Positions 27,549 through 35,864 of a DNA stretch of 64,000 bases are shown piece after piece (position 1 is the stretch's first letter; the number at the start of each line of letters is the position of its first letter). Made by a program: the position numbers and the translations under genes. Source of the DNA: Veillonella sp. CHU740 (GTDB lineage Bacteria > Bacillota > Negativicutes > Veillonellales > Veillonellaceae); NCBI RefSeq assembly GCF_003992055.1, contig NZ_RQVD01000011.1, positions 1 to 64,000 on the forward strand, written 5' to 3'. Below the pieces are notes generated by a model that saw only the letters and a list, made by a program, of their open reading frames with translations, was not told where the DNA came from and ran no database searches.

Positions 27549-28237
27549 TTAATATTATATTTCCTTTCTAAGTATGCAACGAGTCGGGAAATGGTTAATG
27601 TCATAATTAAGTATATCACCGCTACGGCAGTCCATATTTCAAAAGAGCCATAGGTACGCGCAATAATTAATTGACCACGACGTGTCAATTCCTCAAACCC
27701 AATAACTGCTACCAGAGATGTATCTTTCAACATGGCAATAAATTCATTTCCAAGTGGTGGAATAATTGCCTTGAAAGCTTGTGGCATAATAATATAACGC
27801 ATCGTTTGGAACCACGTTAATCCCAACGAACGACCAGCTTCCATTTGTCCTTTGTTGATCGATTGAATCCCTGCACGGAATATTTCTGACACATAGGCTC
27901 CAGAATTAATAGAACATGCCAATACAGCTGCTAAATAAGGCCCAATAGGTTCTGGTGCACCATTGGCATTCACAATAGCTCCTAATAGTTTTGGCCCACC
28001 AAAGTAAATCATAAAGATTTGTACTAGTAATGGGGTGCCTCTAAATAATTCTACATAGCATTTTGCAATGAGTCGAATCACTCTAAAGCGAGATAAATTC
28101 ATCAAAGACACCACGAGTCCAATAAAGAATCCAAATCCCACACTCATAAGAGTGATCTGAATTGTAATTCCCGCTCCTCCGATCAGTAGAGGTAGAGAAT
28201 CTACAATCAACTTCCAATTAAAATCCATCGTCAACAA
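27545..28237 (-). CDS. Polar amino-acid ABC transporter permease
   Basis: A 230-residue HisM/GlnP-type permease with about five spans and the ATPase-contact loop [14 protein letters not shown]...PQA. The start is uncertain: TTG codons at 28237 and 28234 lie close to AAAGGATGG, while the ATG at 28228 gives the usual N-terminus. It is coupled to the ATPase gene by a 4-base overlap. Confidence 0.93.
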   Translation of the reverse strand: MLTMDFNWKLIVDSLPLLIGGAGITIQITLMSVGFGFFIGLVVSLMNLSRFRVIRLIAKCYVELFRGTPLLVQIFMIYFGGPKLLGAIVNANGAPEPIGPYLAAVLACSINSGAYVSEIFRAGIQSINKGQMEAGRSLGLTWFQTMRYIIMPQAFKAIIPPLGNEFIAMLKDTSLVAVIGFEELTRRGQLIIARTYGSFEIWTAVAVIYLIMTLTISRLVAYLERKYNIK

Positions 28238-28261
28238 TCCATCCTTTCATATACACACAGG

Positions 28262-28285
28262 TAAGGAGGCTAAAAAGCCTCCTTA
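28262..28285 (-). repeat. Perfect hairpin between binding-protein and permease genes
   Basis: Nine-base perfect arms (28285-28277 and 28270-28262) with a six-base loop, 10 bases after the binding-protein stop. No T-run follows, so it is probably an mRNA stabiliser that lets more binding protein than permease be made, as in many ABC operons. Confidence 0.75.
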
Positions 28286-28294
28286 TATAGTACC

Positions 28295-29107
28295 TTATTT
28301 CCCTTCGTATGTCACGGGCATATCTTTCGGCATATCTGTTTTAAACCATTTCTGGTATATTTTGTTTAATGTACCATCTTGCTTCATCTCTGTCAATGCT
28401 TTATTCACACTTTCAATAAGGGCTGTATTCTTCTTGTTCATAGCTAACCCAAAGTATTCTTTTGTATTAGGGTACTCAATGACTTGCAATTGTTCATCTG
28501 CGTGCTTAGCCACGTAGTATTGCGCCACTGGAAGGTCGATTAAAGCACCTTCAACACCGCCATTTTTCAATTCTAATAAAGCATCACTTGTGTGATCAAA
28601 GTTTTTAACCACCGCTCCATCAATTTTGCTCGCTAAATCAGCTCCTGTAGTTCCCATTTGTACAGCAATAGTTTTTCCACCTAAATCCTGTAACCCTTTA
28701 ATGGGACTACTATTCTTAACAACTACAGCCATACCTGATTCGTAATAAGGCATGCTGAAACCAACTTTTTCTGTCCGTGCTTTAGTGATGGTCATACCAG
28801 AGGCAGCTATATCAATTTCTCCATTATCTAATGCAGGGACTAACCCATCAAAAGGGACATTTTTAAATTCAATTGTTTTACCTGTCCGTGCAGCAATCTC
28901 TTTTGCCACATCAATATCAAAGCCTTGTACCTCTTCTGAACCTTCATTTTTAAACTCAAAAGGAACAAAGGTTGCATTGGTACCTACTTTTAATACATTA
29001 CCAGTCTGTGCTTGTTCTGACCCTTGAGATCCACATCCACCTAACATAGCCACTACACCTAATGTTACTAATCCTGTGCATATCCATTGTTTTACATTCA
29101 TTTTCAT
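28295..29107 (-). CDS. Amino-acid ABC transporter substrate-binding lipoprotein
   Basis: About 270 residues. A signal peptide ends in a lipobox LGGC (lipidated Cys25), followed by a type II periplasmic binding domain (SBP_bac_3). Landmarks are NATFVPFEFKN, GFDIDVAKEIAARTG and FDGLVPALDNGEIDIAASGMTITKARTEKVGFSMPYY. The ligand is probably a polar amino acid such as glutamine or arginine; it cannot be fixed from sequence. The ATG at 29107 has the best spacing (7 bases) from AAGGAG among three nearby starts. Confidence 0.94.
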   Translation of the reverse strand: MKMNVKQWICTGLVTLGVVAMLGGCGSQGSEQAQTGNVLKVGTNATFVPFEFKNEGSEEVQGFDIDVAKEIAARTGKTIEFKNVPFDGLVPALDNGEIDIAASGMTITKARTEKVGFSMPYYESGMAVVVKNSSPIKGLQDLGGKTIAVQMGTTGADLASKIDGAVVKNFDHTSDALLELKNGGVEGALIDLPVAQYYVAKHADEQLQVIEYPNTKEYFGLAMNKKNTALIESVNKALTEMKQDGTLNKIYQKWFKTDMPKDMPVTYEGK

Positions 29108-29154
29108 CACCATTCTCCTTTACTTCTTAATTGTGTTCTGTAATGTATGCACTG

Positions 29155-29183
29155 ATTATACATCTAATTGTATATTTAGTCAA
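29155..29183 (-). promoter_or_regulatory. Sigma-70 promoter of the amino-acid transporter operon
   Basis: Minus-strand TTGACT (29183-29178), a 17-base spacer and TATAAT (29160-29155), about 48 bases before the binding-protein start. Confidence 0.88.
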
Positions 29184-29346
29184 CATAAATTTTCATATTT
29201 TTTGTATTTTTATTTACCCCCCCTATATATAAACTATAACAACAAAGAATATCTGAAATATACGCTATATCCTAACTACTTACAAATACGTTATCCTATT
29301 ATTAGCTTGAATATCTCACTGTATGCCACCAATTTTTATTCATAGA

Positions 29347-29382
29347 ATAAAAAAAATACACAGCAGAACAATTTCTGCTGTG
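29347..29382 (-). terminator. Terminator of the structured RNA gene
   Basis: Ten-base perfect arms (29382-29373 and 29368-29359) with a 4-base loop, followed on the minus strand by TA and eight or more T. Confidence 0.93.
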
Positions 29383-29582
29383 CTTCATACGGCTGACCTG
29401 GTCTTTGCCCCCACACTCGCCTGCTGGAAGGTTCGCTCATAAGCTGTGCTCCCCACTACTACTTCTCTCGATATCTCGGCAGGACTTACATCTAAGCCGC
29501 ACCATGCTCACAACTTTTCGTTGCTTATGTGGATCGTTTTGCCTGCGACTGGCCTCGACTTTCAACCACAGACCCGTAATAT
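29347..29582 (-). ncRNA. Unassigned structured RNA, about 235 nt
   Basis: A stand-alone RNA gene. A strong promoter ends about six bases upstream and a strong terminator (arms 29359-29368 and 29373-29382, then T-run) closes it. No reading frame with a ribosome site is visible. It is more GC-rich than its AT-rich surroundings. Complementary parts include the two ends (29386-29392 with 29574-29583), a hairpin at 29511-29523, a six-pair hairpin at 29483-29498 and a long-range pairing of 29438-29444 with 29523-29529. It lacks the signatures of SRP RNA, RNase P RNA and tmRNA. A 6S-like RNA is possible by size (about 200 nt before the terminator) but not shown. Confidence 0.75.
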
Positions 29583-29588
29583 GATTTT

Positions 29589-29617
29589 ATTATAATCGAA
29601 AGAAATATATTTGTCAC
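29589..29617 (-). promoter_or_regulatory. Sigma-70 promoter of the structured RNA gene
   Basis: Minus-strand GTGACA (29617-29612), a 17-base spacer and a perfect TATAAT (29594-29589). No ribosome site follows. Confidence 0.85.
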
Positions 29618-29801
29618 TCTTCTTCCATCATGATTTTTTACATGTTTCCTATATCATTTTTGTATAGCAAACTTAAAAAAAAGACTTGCTTTTTTTCATC
29701 AAATATACATGTATATCAATCTATCCCTTATCTATCACATTCTCACTAATACTATCAGTTTCTCTAAAATTTCAGTGCATTTTTGTCCACTCTGTAGGGT
29801 A

Positions 29802-29830
29802 TATTCAAGGCCTTTAAATTATTGTATAAT
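29802..29830 (+). promoter_or_regulatory. Likely promoter of the HD-GYP gene
   Basis: Plus-strand TATAAT (29825-29830) with a poor -35 (TATTCA, 29802-29807) at 17 bases. About 85 bases separate it from the gene start. Confidence 0.5.
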
Positions 29831-29859
29831 GTGTGTACTAAAGTAAACGAAGAATTTTA

Positions 29860-29894
29860 AAACGGTGCTATTTCTAATGGAATTATCACCGTTT
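29860..29894 (+). repeat. Leader hairpin upstream of the HD-GYP gene
   Basis: Perfect 8-base arms AAACGGTG and CACCGTTT with a 19-base loop, ending about 10 bases before the ribosome site. There is no T-run, so it is probably a leader element affecting translation. Confidence 0.5.
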
Positions 29895-29918
29895 CAGTAA
29901 GTTAGGAAGGGTTTGCAC

Positions 29919-30521
29919 ATGTTTATGTTATCATTAATTCAAGAGTCAGGAGCATATGAGCAAGAGTCTAGCAGCTTAGAAGTCATCTCTGCTCAACTTT
30001 TGCAAATGATTCAAATGAAAAGCCAAACTTTATATGTGCACTCTGTGCAAGTGGCCAACTATGCAGTTGCTATTGCAGCCAAGATGGGCTTGCCAAAAGG
30101 TGAAATTGAATTAATTCGTCATGCTGCTTACCTTCATGACTTAGGATTAATTTGCTTACCTACCACAACATTAATGAAGTTCCCTTACTTCAATCGTCAA
30201 GAACTTTCCAAGTACAAACAACATCCAGTGTTTGGTGCCAGTATGATTGAAAATTATCCATGTTGCCAGCCAATCATTCCATACATTAAATATCATCATG
30301 AAAGATGGGATGGCACAGGATTTCCTAAACATTTACGAGGAGCTAATATTCCATTAGGTGCTCGCATCATTGGAATTGCTGATTACTATGTCACATCTAT
30401 TGATCCTTCATCAGATACGACATTACAACCTCGTAGCCAAATAAAGCAAGACTTATTCCGTCAATCGGGAACACAATTTGATCCAGAAATTGTTAAAACA
30501 TTTATAGAAATCTTAGGATAA
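29919..30521 (+). CDS. HD-GYP domain phosphodiesterase-like protein
   Basis: About 200 residues, the only confident plus-strand protein gene here. The HD pair (AAYLHDLGL, residues 73-74) and the HHERWDGTGFP motif (126-136) mark an HD-GYP domain, whose members hydrolyse cyclic di-GMP or related dinucleotides. The family's GYP reads GFP. No sensor or receiver domain is attached, and the domain fills nearly the whole protein. The ATG at 29919 lies eight bases after AGGAAGG. It stands apart from its neighbours with its own promoter. Confidence 0.88.
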   Translation: MFMLSLIQESGAYEQESSSLEVISAQLLQMIQMKSQTLYVHSVQVANYAVAIAAKMGLPKGEIELIRHAAYLHDLGLICLPTTTLMKFPYFNRQELSKYKQHPVFGASMIENYPCCQPIIPYIKYHHERWDGTGFPKHLRGANIPLGARIIGIADYYVTSIDPSSDTTLQPRSQIKQDLFRQSGTQFDPEIVKTFIEILG

Positions 30522-30524
30522 CCA

Positions 30525-31178
30525 TTAGGCTCCACTTGCTAAAGTGAGAGCCTTTATGTTTGCTCTAGGAAAATAGTTTTTTAAAGTATCTGCCGCTTCT
30601 ACTAAAGTTGCTCCCGTGGTATATATATCATCCACAATGAGTATCTCTCCTGGCACTGCTACCAATGACTTTACCTTAGATATAGAGACTAAAAAATGAC
30701 CCTTCATATTCTGCTTGCGTTCTTCTTTCGTCAATGTCCACATCGGTTTCGAACCATCTAATTTAATAAGAATATCTTCCCAACACCATTGCTGTTGTAT
30801 CACCCAATTTTTAAATAATAGATCTACTTGATTGTATCCACGTATCTGACGTTTACTTTCACTAATAGGAATAGGCACCACTATATCAGGTGTATAATGG
30901 ATATCTGAACAAGTAATTGTAAAACGTTGCAAAAAAGGAGCGGCTCCTAGAGCTCGCTCCTTTTTTCCATTAAATTTTATATCATGTAACATCGTTTTGA
31001 TGCCACCTATATAATCTGCAAGTATATATATACACTCTAAAGAAGAATACCTAGATCCTTCTATGCGTCGTTCATGCAACACTTTTTGAAAACAATCAGT
31101 ACACCATTCTCCTTGCGTATATACATCATTTCCACAATGAACACATGTGGGCGGACACAAAATATCCCAAATTCGCAT
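30525..31178 (-). CDS. comFC: ComF family phosphoribosyltransferase-like protein
   Basis: A 217-residue protein of the ComFC family: an N-terminal zinc ribbon (CPPTCVHC...CTDC, about 8-29) and a phosphoribosyltransferase fold with the PRPP loop ILIVDDIYTTGATL (about 178-191). In Bacillus relatives ComFC acts in DNA uptake with the ComFA helicase. The gene overlaps the recD2 stop by one base, linking it to a DNA helicase here too. Its 3' end lies three bases from the convergent HD-GYP gene. Confidence 0.92.
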   Translation of the reverse strand: MRIWDILCPPTCVHCGNDVYTQGEWCTDCFQKVLHERRIEGSRYSSLECIYILADYIGGIKTMLHDIKFNGKKERALGAAPFLQRFTITCSDIHYTPDIVVPIPISESKRQIRGYNQVDLLFKNWVIQQQWCWEDILIKLDGSKPMWTLTKEERKQNMKGHFLVSISKVKSLVAVPGEILIVDDIYTTGATLVEAADTLKNYFPRANIKALTLASGA

Positions 31179-33325
31179 TAGAATCCCCCCTCTAGTCGCT
31201 CTTTAAATAGAGTATATCGATATTGGTTATCTTCTCGAGATACAGCAGTTCCCAGCGCTTCTTGACTGCCGATAATTAGCACCTTATCTTTTGCCCGTGT
31301 GATAGCTGTATATAATAGATTTCGTTGCAGCATAATATTGTAAGCTGAAATAAATGGCAACAAAATACGAGAATATTCACTCCCCTGCGCTTTATGAACG
31401 GTAATGGCATACGCTAAAGACATAGATAGCATATCTTCTTCATTCATCAGTACTCGTTTATCTGGAAATTGTATATGTACACACTTTCCAAGGATACTCG
31501 TAATTAAACCAATCTCTCCATTATACACATCTTGCTCGTAATTATTTTCCATTTGGATGACTTTATCTCCTACTCGGAAGATGTTACCATCTACTTTCAT
31601 CTCTTCTCGATCTGGATGTTTCGGATTTAGCAATTCTTGCAAATACTTTGAAATGGCACTACTACCGATAGGACCTTTACGCATAGGGCATACAATTTGT
31701 ATATCTAAATCAGATTCCACAGATTTTAATTCTTTTTTATAAAACTCTTGTAATGCTGAAAGTACACTGTCCACACTATGAGCTTCTTCAAAGTGAAACT
31801 CCTCACACTGGGTCAATTCCGGCATCTCCCCATGGTTAATTCTATAGGCATTATCAATGATACGATGCCCCTCTTGTTGACGATAGATATGATGTAATTC
31901 CTGATACGGAACTACTGTACTTTGTAGCATATCACGCAATACAAAACCGGCTCCAATAGGTGGCAACTGATCAACATCACCGACCAATATCACAAAAGCC
32001 GTTGGTGGTATCGCTTGTATTAAGGCATAATAAAGTTCTAAGTTCAACATCGATGATTCATCAACGATAACAACATCTACATCTAACTGATCATCTTGGT
32101 TTCTGCTAAATTGGTACCCACCTGCCACCGCCTCTGGTTCTAGCAACCGATGAATAGTAAACGCTTCTTGTTCTGTCGCTTCTGATAAACGTTTGGCTGC
32201 TCGACCTGTTGGGGCACAAAGTACAATACGCTTTTTATTCCCTTGTCGAAATCCTTCCACTAAGGCTTTAATAATGGTGGTCTTACCAGTACCAGGACCA
32301 CCTGTAATAATAGAAAAACGATGGCTAAGAGCCATAATAATAGCCTGTTTCTGCTCGTCTCCCAAAGTCATCCCATGCCTAGCTTCATATTGGTCGCACA
32401 GCATATGTCCATCAATAGTTGTATCTGAATCCGACTCTAAAAATTCACGCGTAAATGATACACTATCATCCTCTGCTCGGTATAGTTCAGGGCGATAGAT
32501 ATACACTACACCATCATACTCCACCTGATAATACACTTTAGCCTCTAATAAATATTCTAATCGTTCAACAATAGAGTCAATATAGTCATCACCTAATAGA
32601 TTCGACAGTTGCACCATTAATTCCTCTATGGGCATACAAGTATGTCCATATTCAGTGATCTGCTTCATCGTATATAGAATACCTGCATCTAACCGGTACT
32701 CACTATGAAAAGGAAACTCTAGGGCATCTGCGAATCTGTCTACTACGGAGAATGGTAAGCTTTCATCAATGCGAAGCAATTGGTACGGGTTATGTCGAAT
32801 GACCTCTACCGCTTTCGCACCGTATACCTCATATAGCTTACGGCTCCAACGATTACTCATATGGTAGGTGGCAAAAAATTCATTAATATCTTGCAGAACC
32901 CCTTCTCCTAGCAAGGTGCGATATAAATCTTCTCTCACGCGTTTTCCTACATTGGGAATCCCCAAAATAGCCATAGGGTTTTCTTCTTGCAATACATCTA
33001 AAATAGATTCATTAAAGTAGTCTAGGATTTTATCTAGCGTTTTAGGCCCTAGCCCTTTGACACCTAAATTTTCTAGGTATCGCCTAGCCCCGGCCATAGT
33101 ATCAGGCATAATGCGCTGCATACTTTCCACTCGTATCTGTCTACCATATTTTTTATGTACTACCATCGTGCCTTTAACTTCTAACTCATCTCCCACTTTA
33201 GGAGCTTCTATATTACCAGCACATGGATGATCTTCATTTTGAAAGTCTCGTACGATAAATACGCAAAAATCATTCTTTGGTGATGCATATATGACACGGT
33301 ATACAGTTCCTAATATAGTGATCAT
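31178..33325 (-). CDS. recD2: ATP-dependent DNA helicase RecD2
   Basis: A 715-residue superfamily 1B helicase. The N-terminus has an OB-like part and helix-hairpin-helix motifs (GVKGLGPKT, LGIPNVGKR), then the motor with Walker A GGPGTGKTT, motif II VDESSML and a late VHKAQGSEY motif. RecD2 works outside RecBCD, in repair and mismatch processing. The ATG overlaps the upstream stop as ATGA and lacks a clear ribosome site, so translation is coupled. Confidence 0.95.
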   Translation of the reverse strand: MITILGTVYRVIYASPKNDFCVFIVRDFQNEDHPCAGNIEAPKVGDELEVKGTMVVHKKYGRQIRVESMQRIMPDTMAGARRYLENLGVKGLGPKTLDKILDYFNESILDVLQEENPMAILGIPNVGKRVREDLYRTLLGEGVLQDINEFFATYHMSNRWSRKLYEVYGAKAVEVIRHNPYQLLRIDESLPFSVVDRFADALEFPFHSEYRLDAGILYTMKQITEYGHTCMPIEELMVQLSNLLGDDYIDSIVERLEYLLEAKVYYQVEYDGVVYIYRPELYRAEDDSVSFTREFLESDSDTTIDGHMLCDQYEARHGMTLGDEQKQAIIMALSHRFSIITGGPGTGKTTIIKALVEGFRQGNKKRIVLCAPTGRAAKRLSEATEQEAFTIHRLLEPEAVAGGYQFSRNQDDQLDVDVVIVDESSMLNLELYYALIQAIPPTAFVILVGDVDQLPPIGAGFVLRDMLQSTVVPYQELHHIYRQQEGHRIIDNAYRINHGEMPELTQCEEFHFEEAHSVDSVLSALQEFYKKELKSVESDLDIQIVCPMRKGPIGSSAISKYLQELLNPKHPDREEMKVDGNIFRVGDKVIQMENNYEQDVYNGEIGLITSILGKCVHIQFPDKRVLMNEEDMLSMSLAYAITVHKAQGSEYSRILLPFISAYNIMLQRNLLYTAITRAKDKVLIIGSQEALGTAVSREDNQYRYTLFKERLEGGF

Positions 33326-34089
33326 AGGGATGCATTGGGTAACGCTGCAATGACAGCTTTCACTACATCTGCTACATTGCTGATATTTTCAATTTTAATA
33401 TGGCTAACACGCTCATAAATAGGCTGTCTTTCTTCATATAAACGGAAAATATATTCAATGCTTTCTTTTAATAAAGGACGAATTTCCATATCTAAATCAT
33501 CAAGGATTTGCTTTACATCACGTTGGATTAACACTACATAACCAGATTCACGCATCAGTTCAGCTGTGGCATCACACAATACTGTACCACCACCTGTAGC
33601 AATGACACTCGCTTTTTTGTGGCCCACTAAATCTCGAATGACTTCAAGCTCTAATTGATGGAATTCATCTTCTCCATCATGAATAATAATATTTTGAATA
33701 GATTTCCCTGTTCGTTCTTGAATCTCTGTATCTACATCGAAAAACTCAAGTCCCAATGTTTGTGCCAAGGCTTTACCAATGGTAGTCTTCCCTGCTCCAG
33801 GCATACCAATTAAGAAAATATGTTGATGAATATGGTTTTTTTCGTACTCTTTACAAATACGGATGACTTCCCCCATAAACTCTTTGGCATAGTCCTCTAA
33901 ATCAGGATTATTTAAAGATGTAACAGCTAAATTTAACACTTCTTCTTCTCGCTTTGCATCATGAATTTGCATTTGATGCTCTTCCTTATATTTAGCAATG
34001 TCTACTACAATCGATAAACGTTCCTCGAATAAACGAATCAACTCTTTATTAATAGCATCAATTTTTTGGCGACTTTCTTGTAACTTCAT
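33322..34089 (-). CDS. Chorismate mutase-shikimate kinase fusion
   Basis: A 255-residue fusion of two aromatic-pathway enzymes. Residues 1-85 are an AroQ chorismate mutase with R7, R24, K35, D44, R47 and E48 in place. Residues 90-250 are a shikimate kinase with Walker A GMPGAGKTT (K101), D118/D120, GGG 166-168, RPLL 204-207 and R221. The usual shikimate-binding arginine in the F-R-x-x-E motif is histidine (H144). The two activities sit at non-adjacent steps (to shikimate 3-phosphate; chorismate to prephenate). GAGGAT precedes the ATG. Confidence 0.93.
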   Translation of the reverse strand: MKLQESRQKIDAINKELIRLFEERLSIVVDIAKYKEEHQMQIHDAKREEEVLNLAVTSLNNPDLEDYAKEFMGEVIRICKEYEKNHIHQHIFLIGMPGAGKTTIGKALAQTLGLEFFDVDTEIQERTGKSIQNIIIHDGEDEFHQLELEVIRDLVGHKKASVIATGGGTVLCDATAELMRESGYVVLIQRDVKQILDDLDMEIRPLLKESIEYIFRLYEERQPIYERVSHIKIENISNVADVVKAVIAALPNASL

Positions 34090-34093
34090 ATCT

Positions 34094-35035
34094 TTATCCT
34101 CTTTTATATTCTGTATGCTGTAAATGCTCTAAGGCAAAAGCTTTATCATCTTCCATTTGATCGATGAGTGCTTGCAACGAATCGAATTTTACCTCTCCTC
34201 GAATGAATGCAAGAAACTCTACAGTGGCCACTTTTCCATATACATCATCGGAAAAATTGAACAAATGGGTTTCATAGCGATGGTATTGGTTCGTAAACGT
34301 TGGATTATCCCCCATATTTCCTACTGCTCCATACCATTTGCCATCTATCTGCACTTGATTTACATAGACACCATCTGCCGGTATTGCCATCTCATCTGGA
34401 AAATGAAAGTTCAACGTAGGAAATCCTAGGGTGTGACCTCGTTGATCTCCTTTCACTACAGTCCCTGTAAATCGATATGGTCTACCTAGCATTTGGTTGG
34501 CCAGTTCAATATCACCTCGTAATACACTACTGCGTATAGCTGTGCTAGATATGGGCGCATCAATCCAATCATAGCGCACCAACTCTTGATCATGGACTTC
34601 TATGCTTGGATACAACTCTCGAATCAGTGCTGAATTACCTTGTCCCTTATATCCAAAATTAAAATTGGTACCTACCACAATTTTGGGTACATTACGGTTG
34701 GCACAAAGATGATGAATAAACTCTGTTCCAGATTGTGCCAATAATGCTTCTGACATAGGTAGCTCTAACAAATAGTCAACACCTAGCTCTGCAAATACAG
34801 CATACCGTTCTTCCCTTTGCAGTAAACGAGGAGGAATGTGATTAGGTTGTAAAATAGTAAATGGGTGGGCATCGAAGGTAACAATCACAGAAACTCCCTT
34901 ATGCTCTTTGGCACAATCAACAACTTCTTTAATGATCGATTGATGACCTAAATGCAGTCCATCAAAGGTTCCCATACCATATACAATGGGTTCTTGTATC
35001 GTATCTAACTCTGATATCGTATATAAAACGTTCAT
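34094..35035 (-). CDS. ribF: Bifunctional riboflavin kinase/FAD synthetase
   Basis: A 313-residue enzyme making FMN and FAD. The N-terminal nucleotidyltransferase shows GTFDGLHLGHQ and the SSTAIR motif (about 170); the C-terminal flavokinase (about 185-310) shows GHTLGFPTLNF. It heads a run ribF-CM/SK-recD2-comFC. No FMN riboswitch is visible upstream, where a TGATATAAT extended -10 is found. Confidence 0.96.
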   Translation of the reverse strand: MNVLYTISELDTIQEPIVYGMGTFDGLHLGHQSIIKEVVDCAKEHKGVSVIVTFDAHPFTILQPNHIPPRLLQREERYAVFAELGVDYLLELPMSEALLAQSGTEFIHHLCANRNVPKIVVGTNFNFGYKGQGNSALIRELYPSIEVHDQELVRYDWIDAPISSTAIRSSVLRGDIELANQMLGRPYRFTGTVVKGDQRGHTLGFPTLNFHFPDEMAIPADGVYVNQVQIDGKWYGAVGNMGDNPTFTNQYHRYETHLFNFSDDVYGKVATVEFLAFIRGEVKFDSLQALIDQMEDDKAFALEHLQHTEYKRG

Positions 35036-35090
35036 ACTAATCCTTATCTTTTGAAATATGAAATAGAACTTTTATTTCAGTGTACTCTTT

Positions 35091-35119
35091 ATTATATCAC
35101 AATCCTAAAGGATAAACAG
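35091..35119 (-). promoter_or_regulatory. Extended -10 promoter of ribF
   Basis: Minus-strand TGATATAAT (35099-35091) is an extended -10. The -35 at 17 bases is poor (CTGTTT). The transcript leader would be about 50 bases and contains a short inverted repeat (TGAAATA/TATTTCA). Confidence 0.55.
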
Positions 35120-35230
35120 TAGTACCCATGTATACATGTCTTTCAAAGATATTCTAATGATAAACTTGAACTCATATAAAAAGATGTAAACCTAGACAAT
35201 ACTATGAAGTCATACATATAGTATGGTATA

Positions 35231-35272
35231 TAAAGAAAACACCTAATATACAATACTGTATGTTAGGTGTTT
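35231..35272 (-). terminator. Terminator of the secreted-protein gene
   Basis: Minus-strand arms AAACACCTAA and TTAGGTGTTT, with further weak inner pairing, are followed by TCTTTA. It lies 40 bases after the gene stop. Confidence 0.8.
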
Positions 35273-35313
35273 GATAGGTCTATGTATAATCTAATTATTA
35301 TAAATTGAACTGA

Positions 35314-35814
35314 TTACAATACAGCTTTGTAATTTAAATACGGTAAGTTAAAGAACTTTAATCCATAGACTTGGAAGAAGGCTAGTTCTGCAGGGTTTAA
35401 GGTTCCTCTAGTCCTAGCCATACCCTGACCAGGTTTTATGTTAGTTTCATACCACCATTGACCAGTAGAATGGTTGTAAAAAGCCACATCTAATGTTCGA
35501 TTTTCATAATCATAAGTAAAATATTGTGTAGTAACATTACTAATTGCGGTATTTCCTCTCGCAACATTAGGAACATATACTGTATTCACCGCTATTTTAT
35601 AATACGGAGGATTATATGACATATTCACCACAGATGACTTATCATAATAAGTACCACTATCCATATGACCATCCGTTAAAATAAGATTAGGATTATTATT
35701 CAAATACTCTGGATAATGTGCCTCTGTATAACTATTGGAAGCAAATAGTGCACAAAATGCTACTAATACCATAAAAATTCTTTTGATAGTTAAAAATTTT
35801 TCTACTTTAAACAT
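35314..35814 (-). CDS. Small secreted protein, unknown
   Basis: About 166 residues. A signal peptide (basic start, hydrophobic core about 12-27, cleavage probably after SYTEA) precedes a mature part of about 135 residues rich in Tyr and Asn and lacking cysteine. I do not recognise a family. Three ATGs in a row (35820, 35817, 35814) follow AAGGGGG; the last two have the better spacing. It has its own terminator and is flanked by truB and ribF, so it is a single-gene unit. Secreted or periplasmic location is inferred from the signal. Confidence 0.8.
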   Translation of the reverse strand: MFKVEKFLTIKRIFMVLVAFCALFASNSYTEAHYPEYLNNNPNLILTDGHMDSGTYYDKSSVVNMSYNPPYYKIAVNTVYVPNVARGNTAISNVTTQYFTYDYENRTLDVAFYNHSTGQWWYETNIKPGQGMARTRGTLNPAELAFFQVYGLKFFNLPYLNYKAVL

Positions 35815-35864
35815 CATCATATCCCCCTTACATGTATTACTACAAACCTACGTTTATATCTCTT

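Noticed and set aside
29347-29582. SRP RNA, RNase P RNA or tmRNA as the identity of the structured RNA
   Set aside because: The SRP GGAAG apical motif, the RNase P GAGGAAAGTCC core and a tRNA-like end with CCA are all missing.
35036-35230. FMN riboswitch upstream of ribF
   Set aside because: No RFN-element blocks; only an extended -10 promoter and a short inverted repeat are seen.
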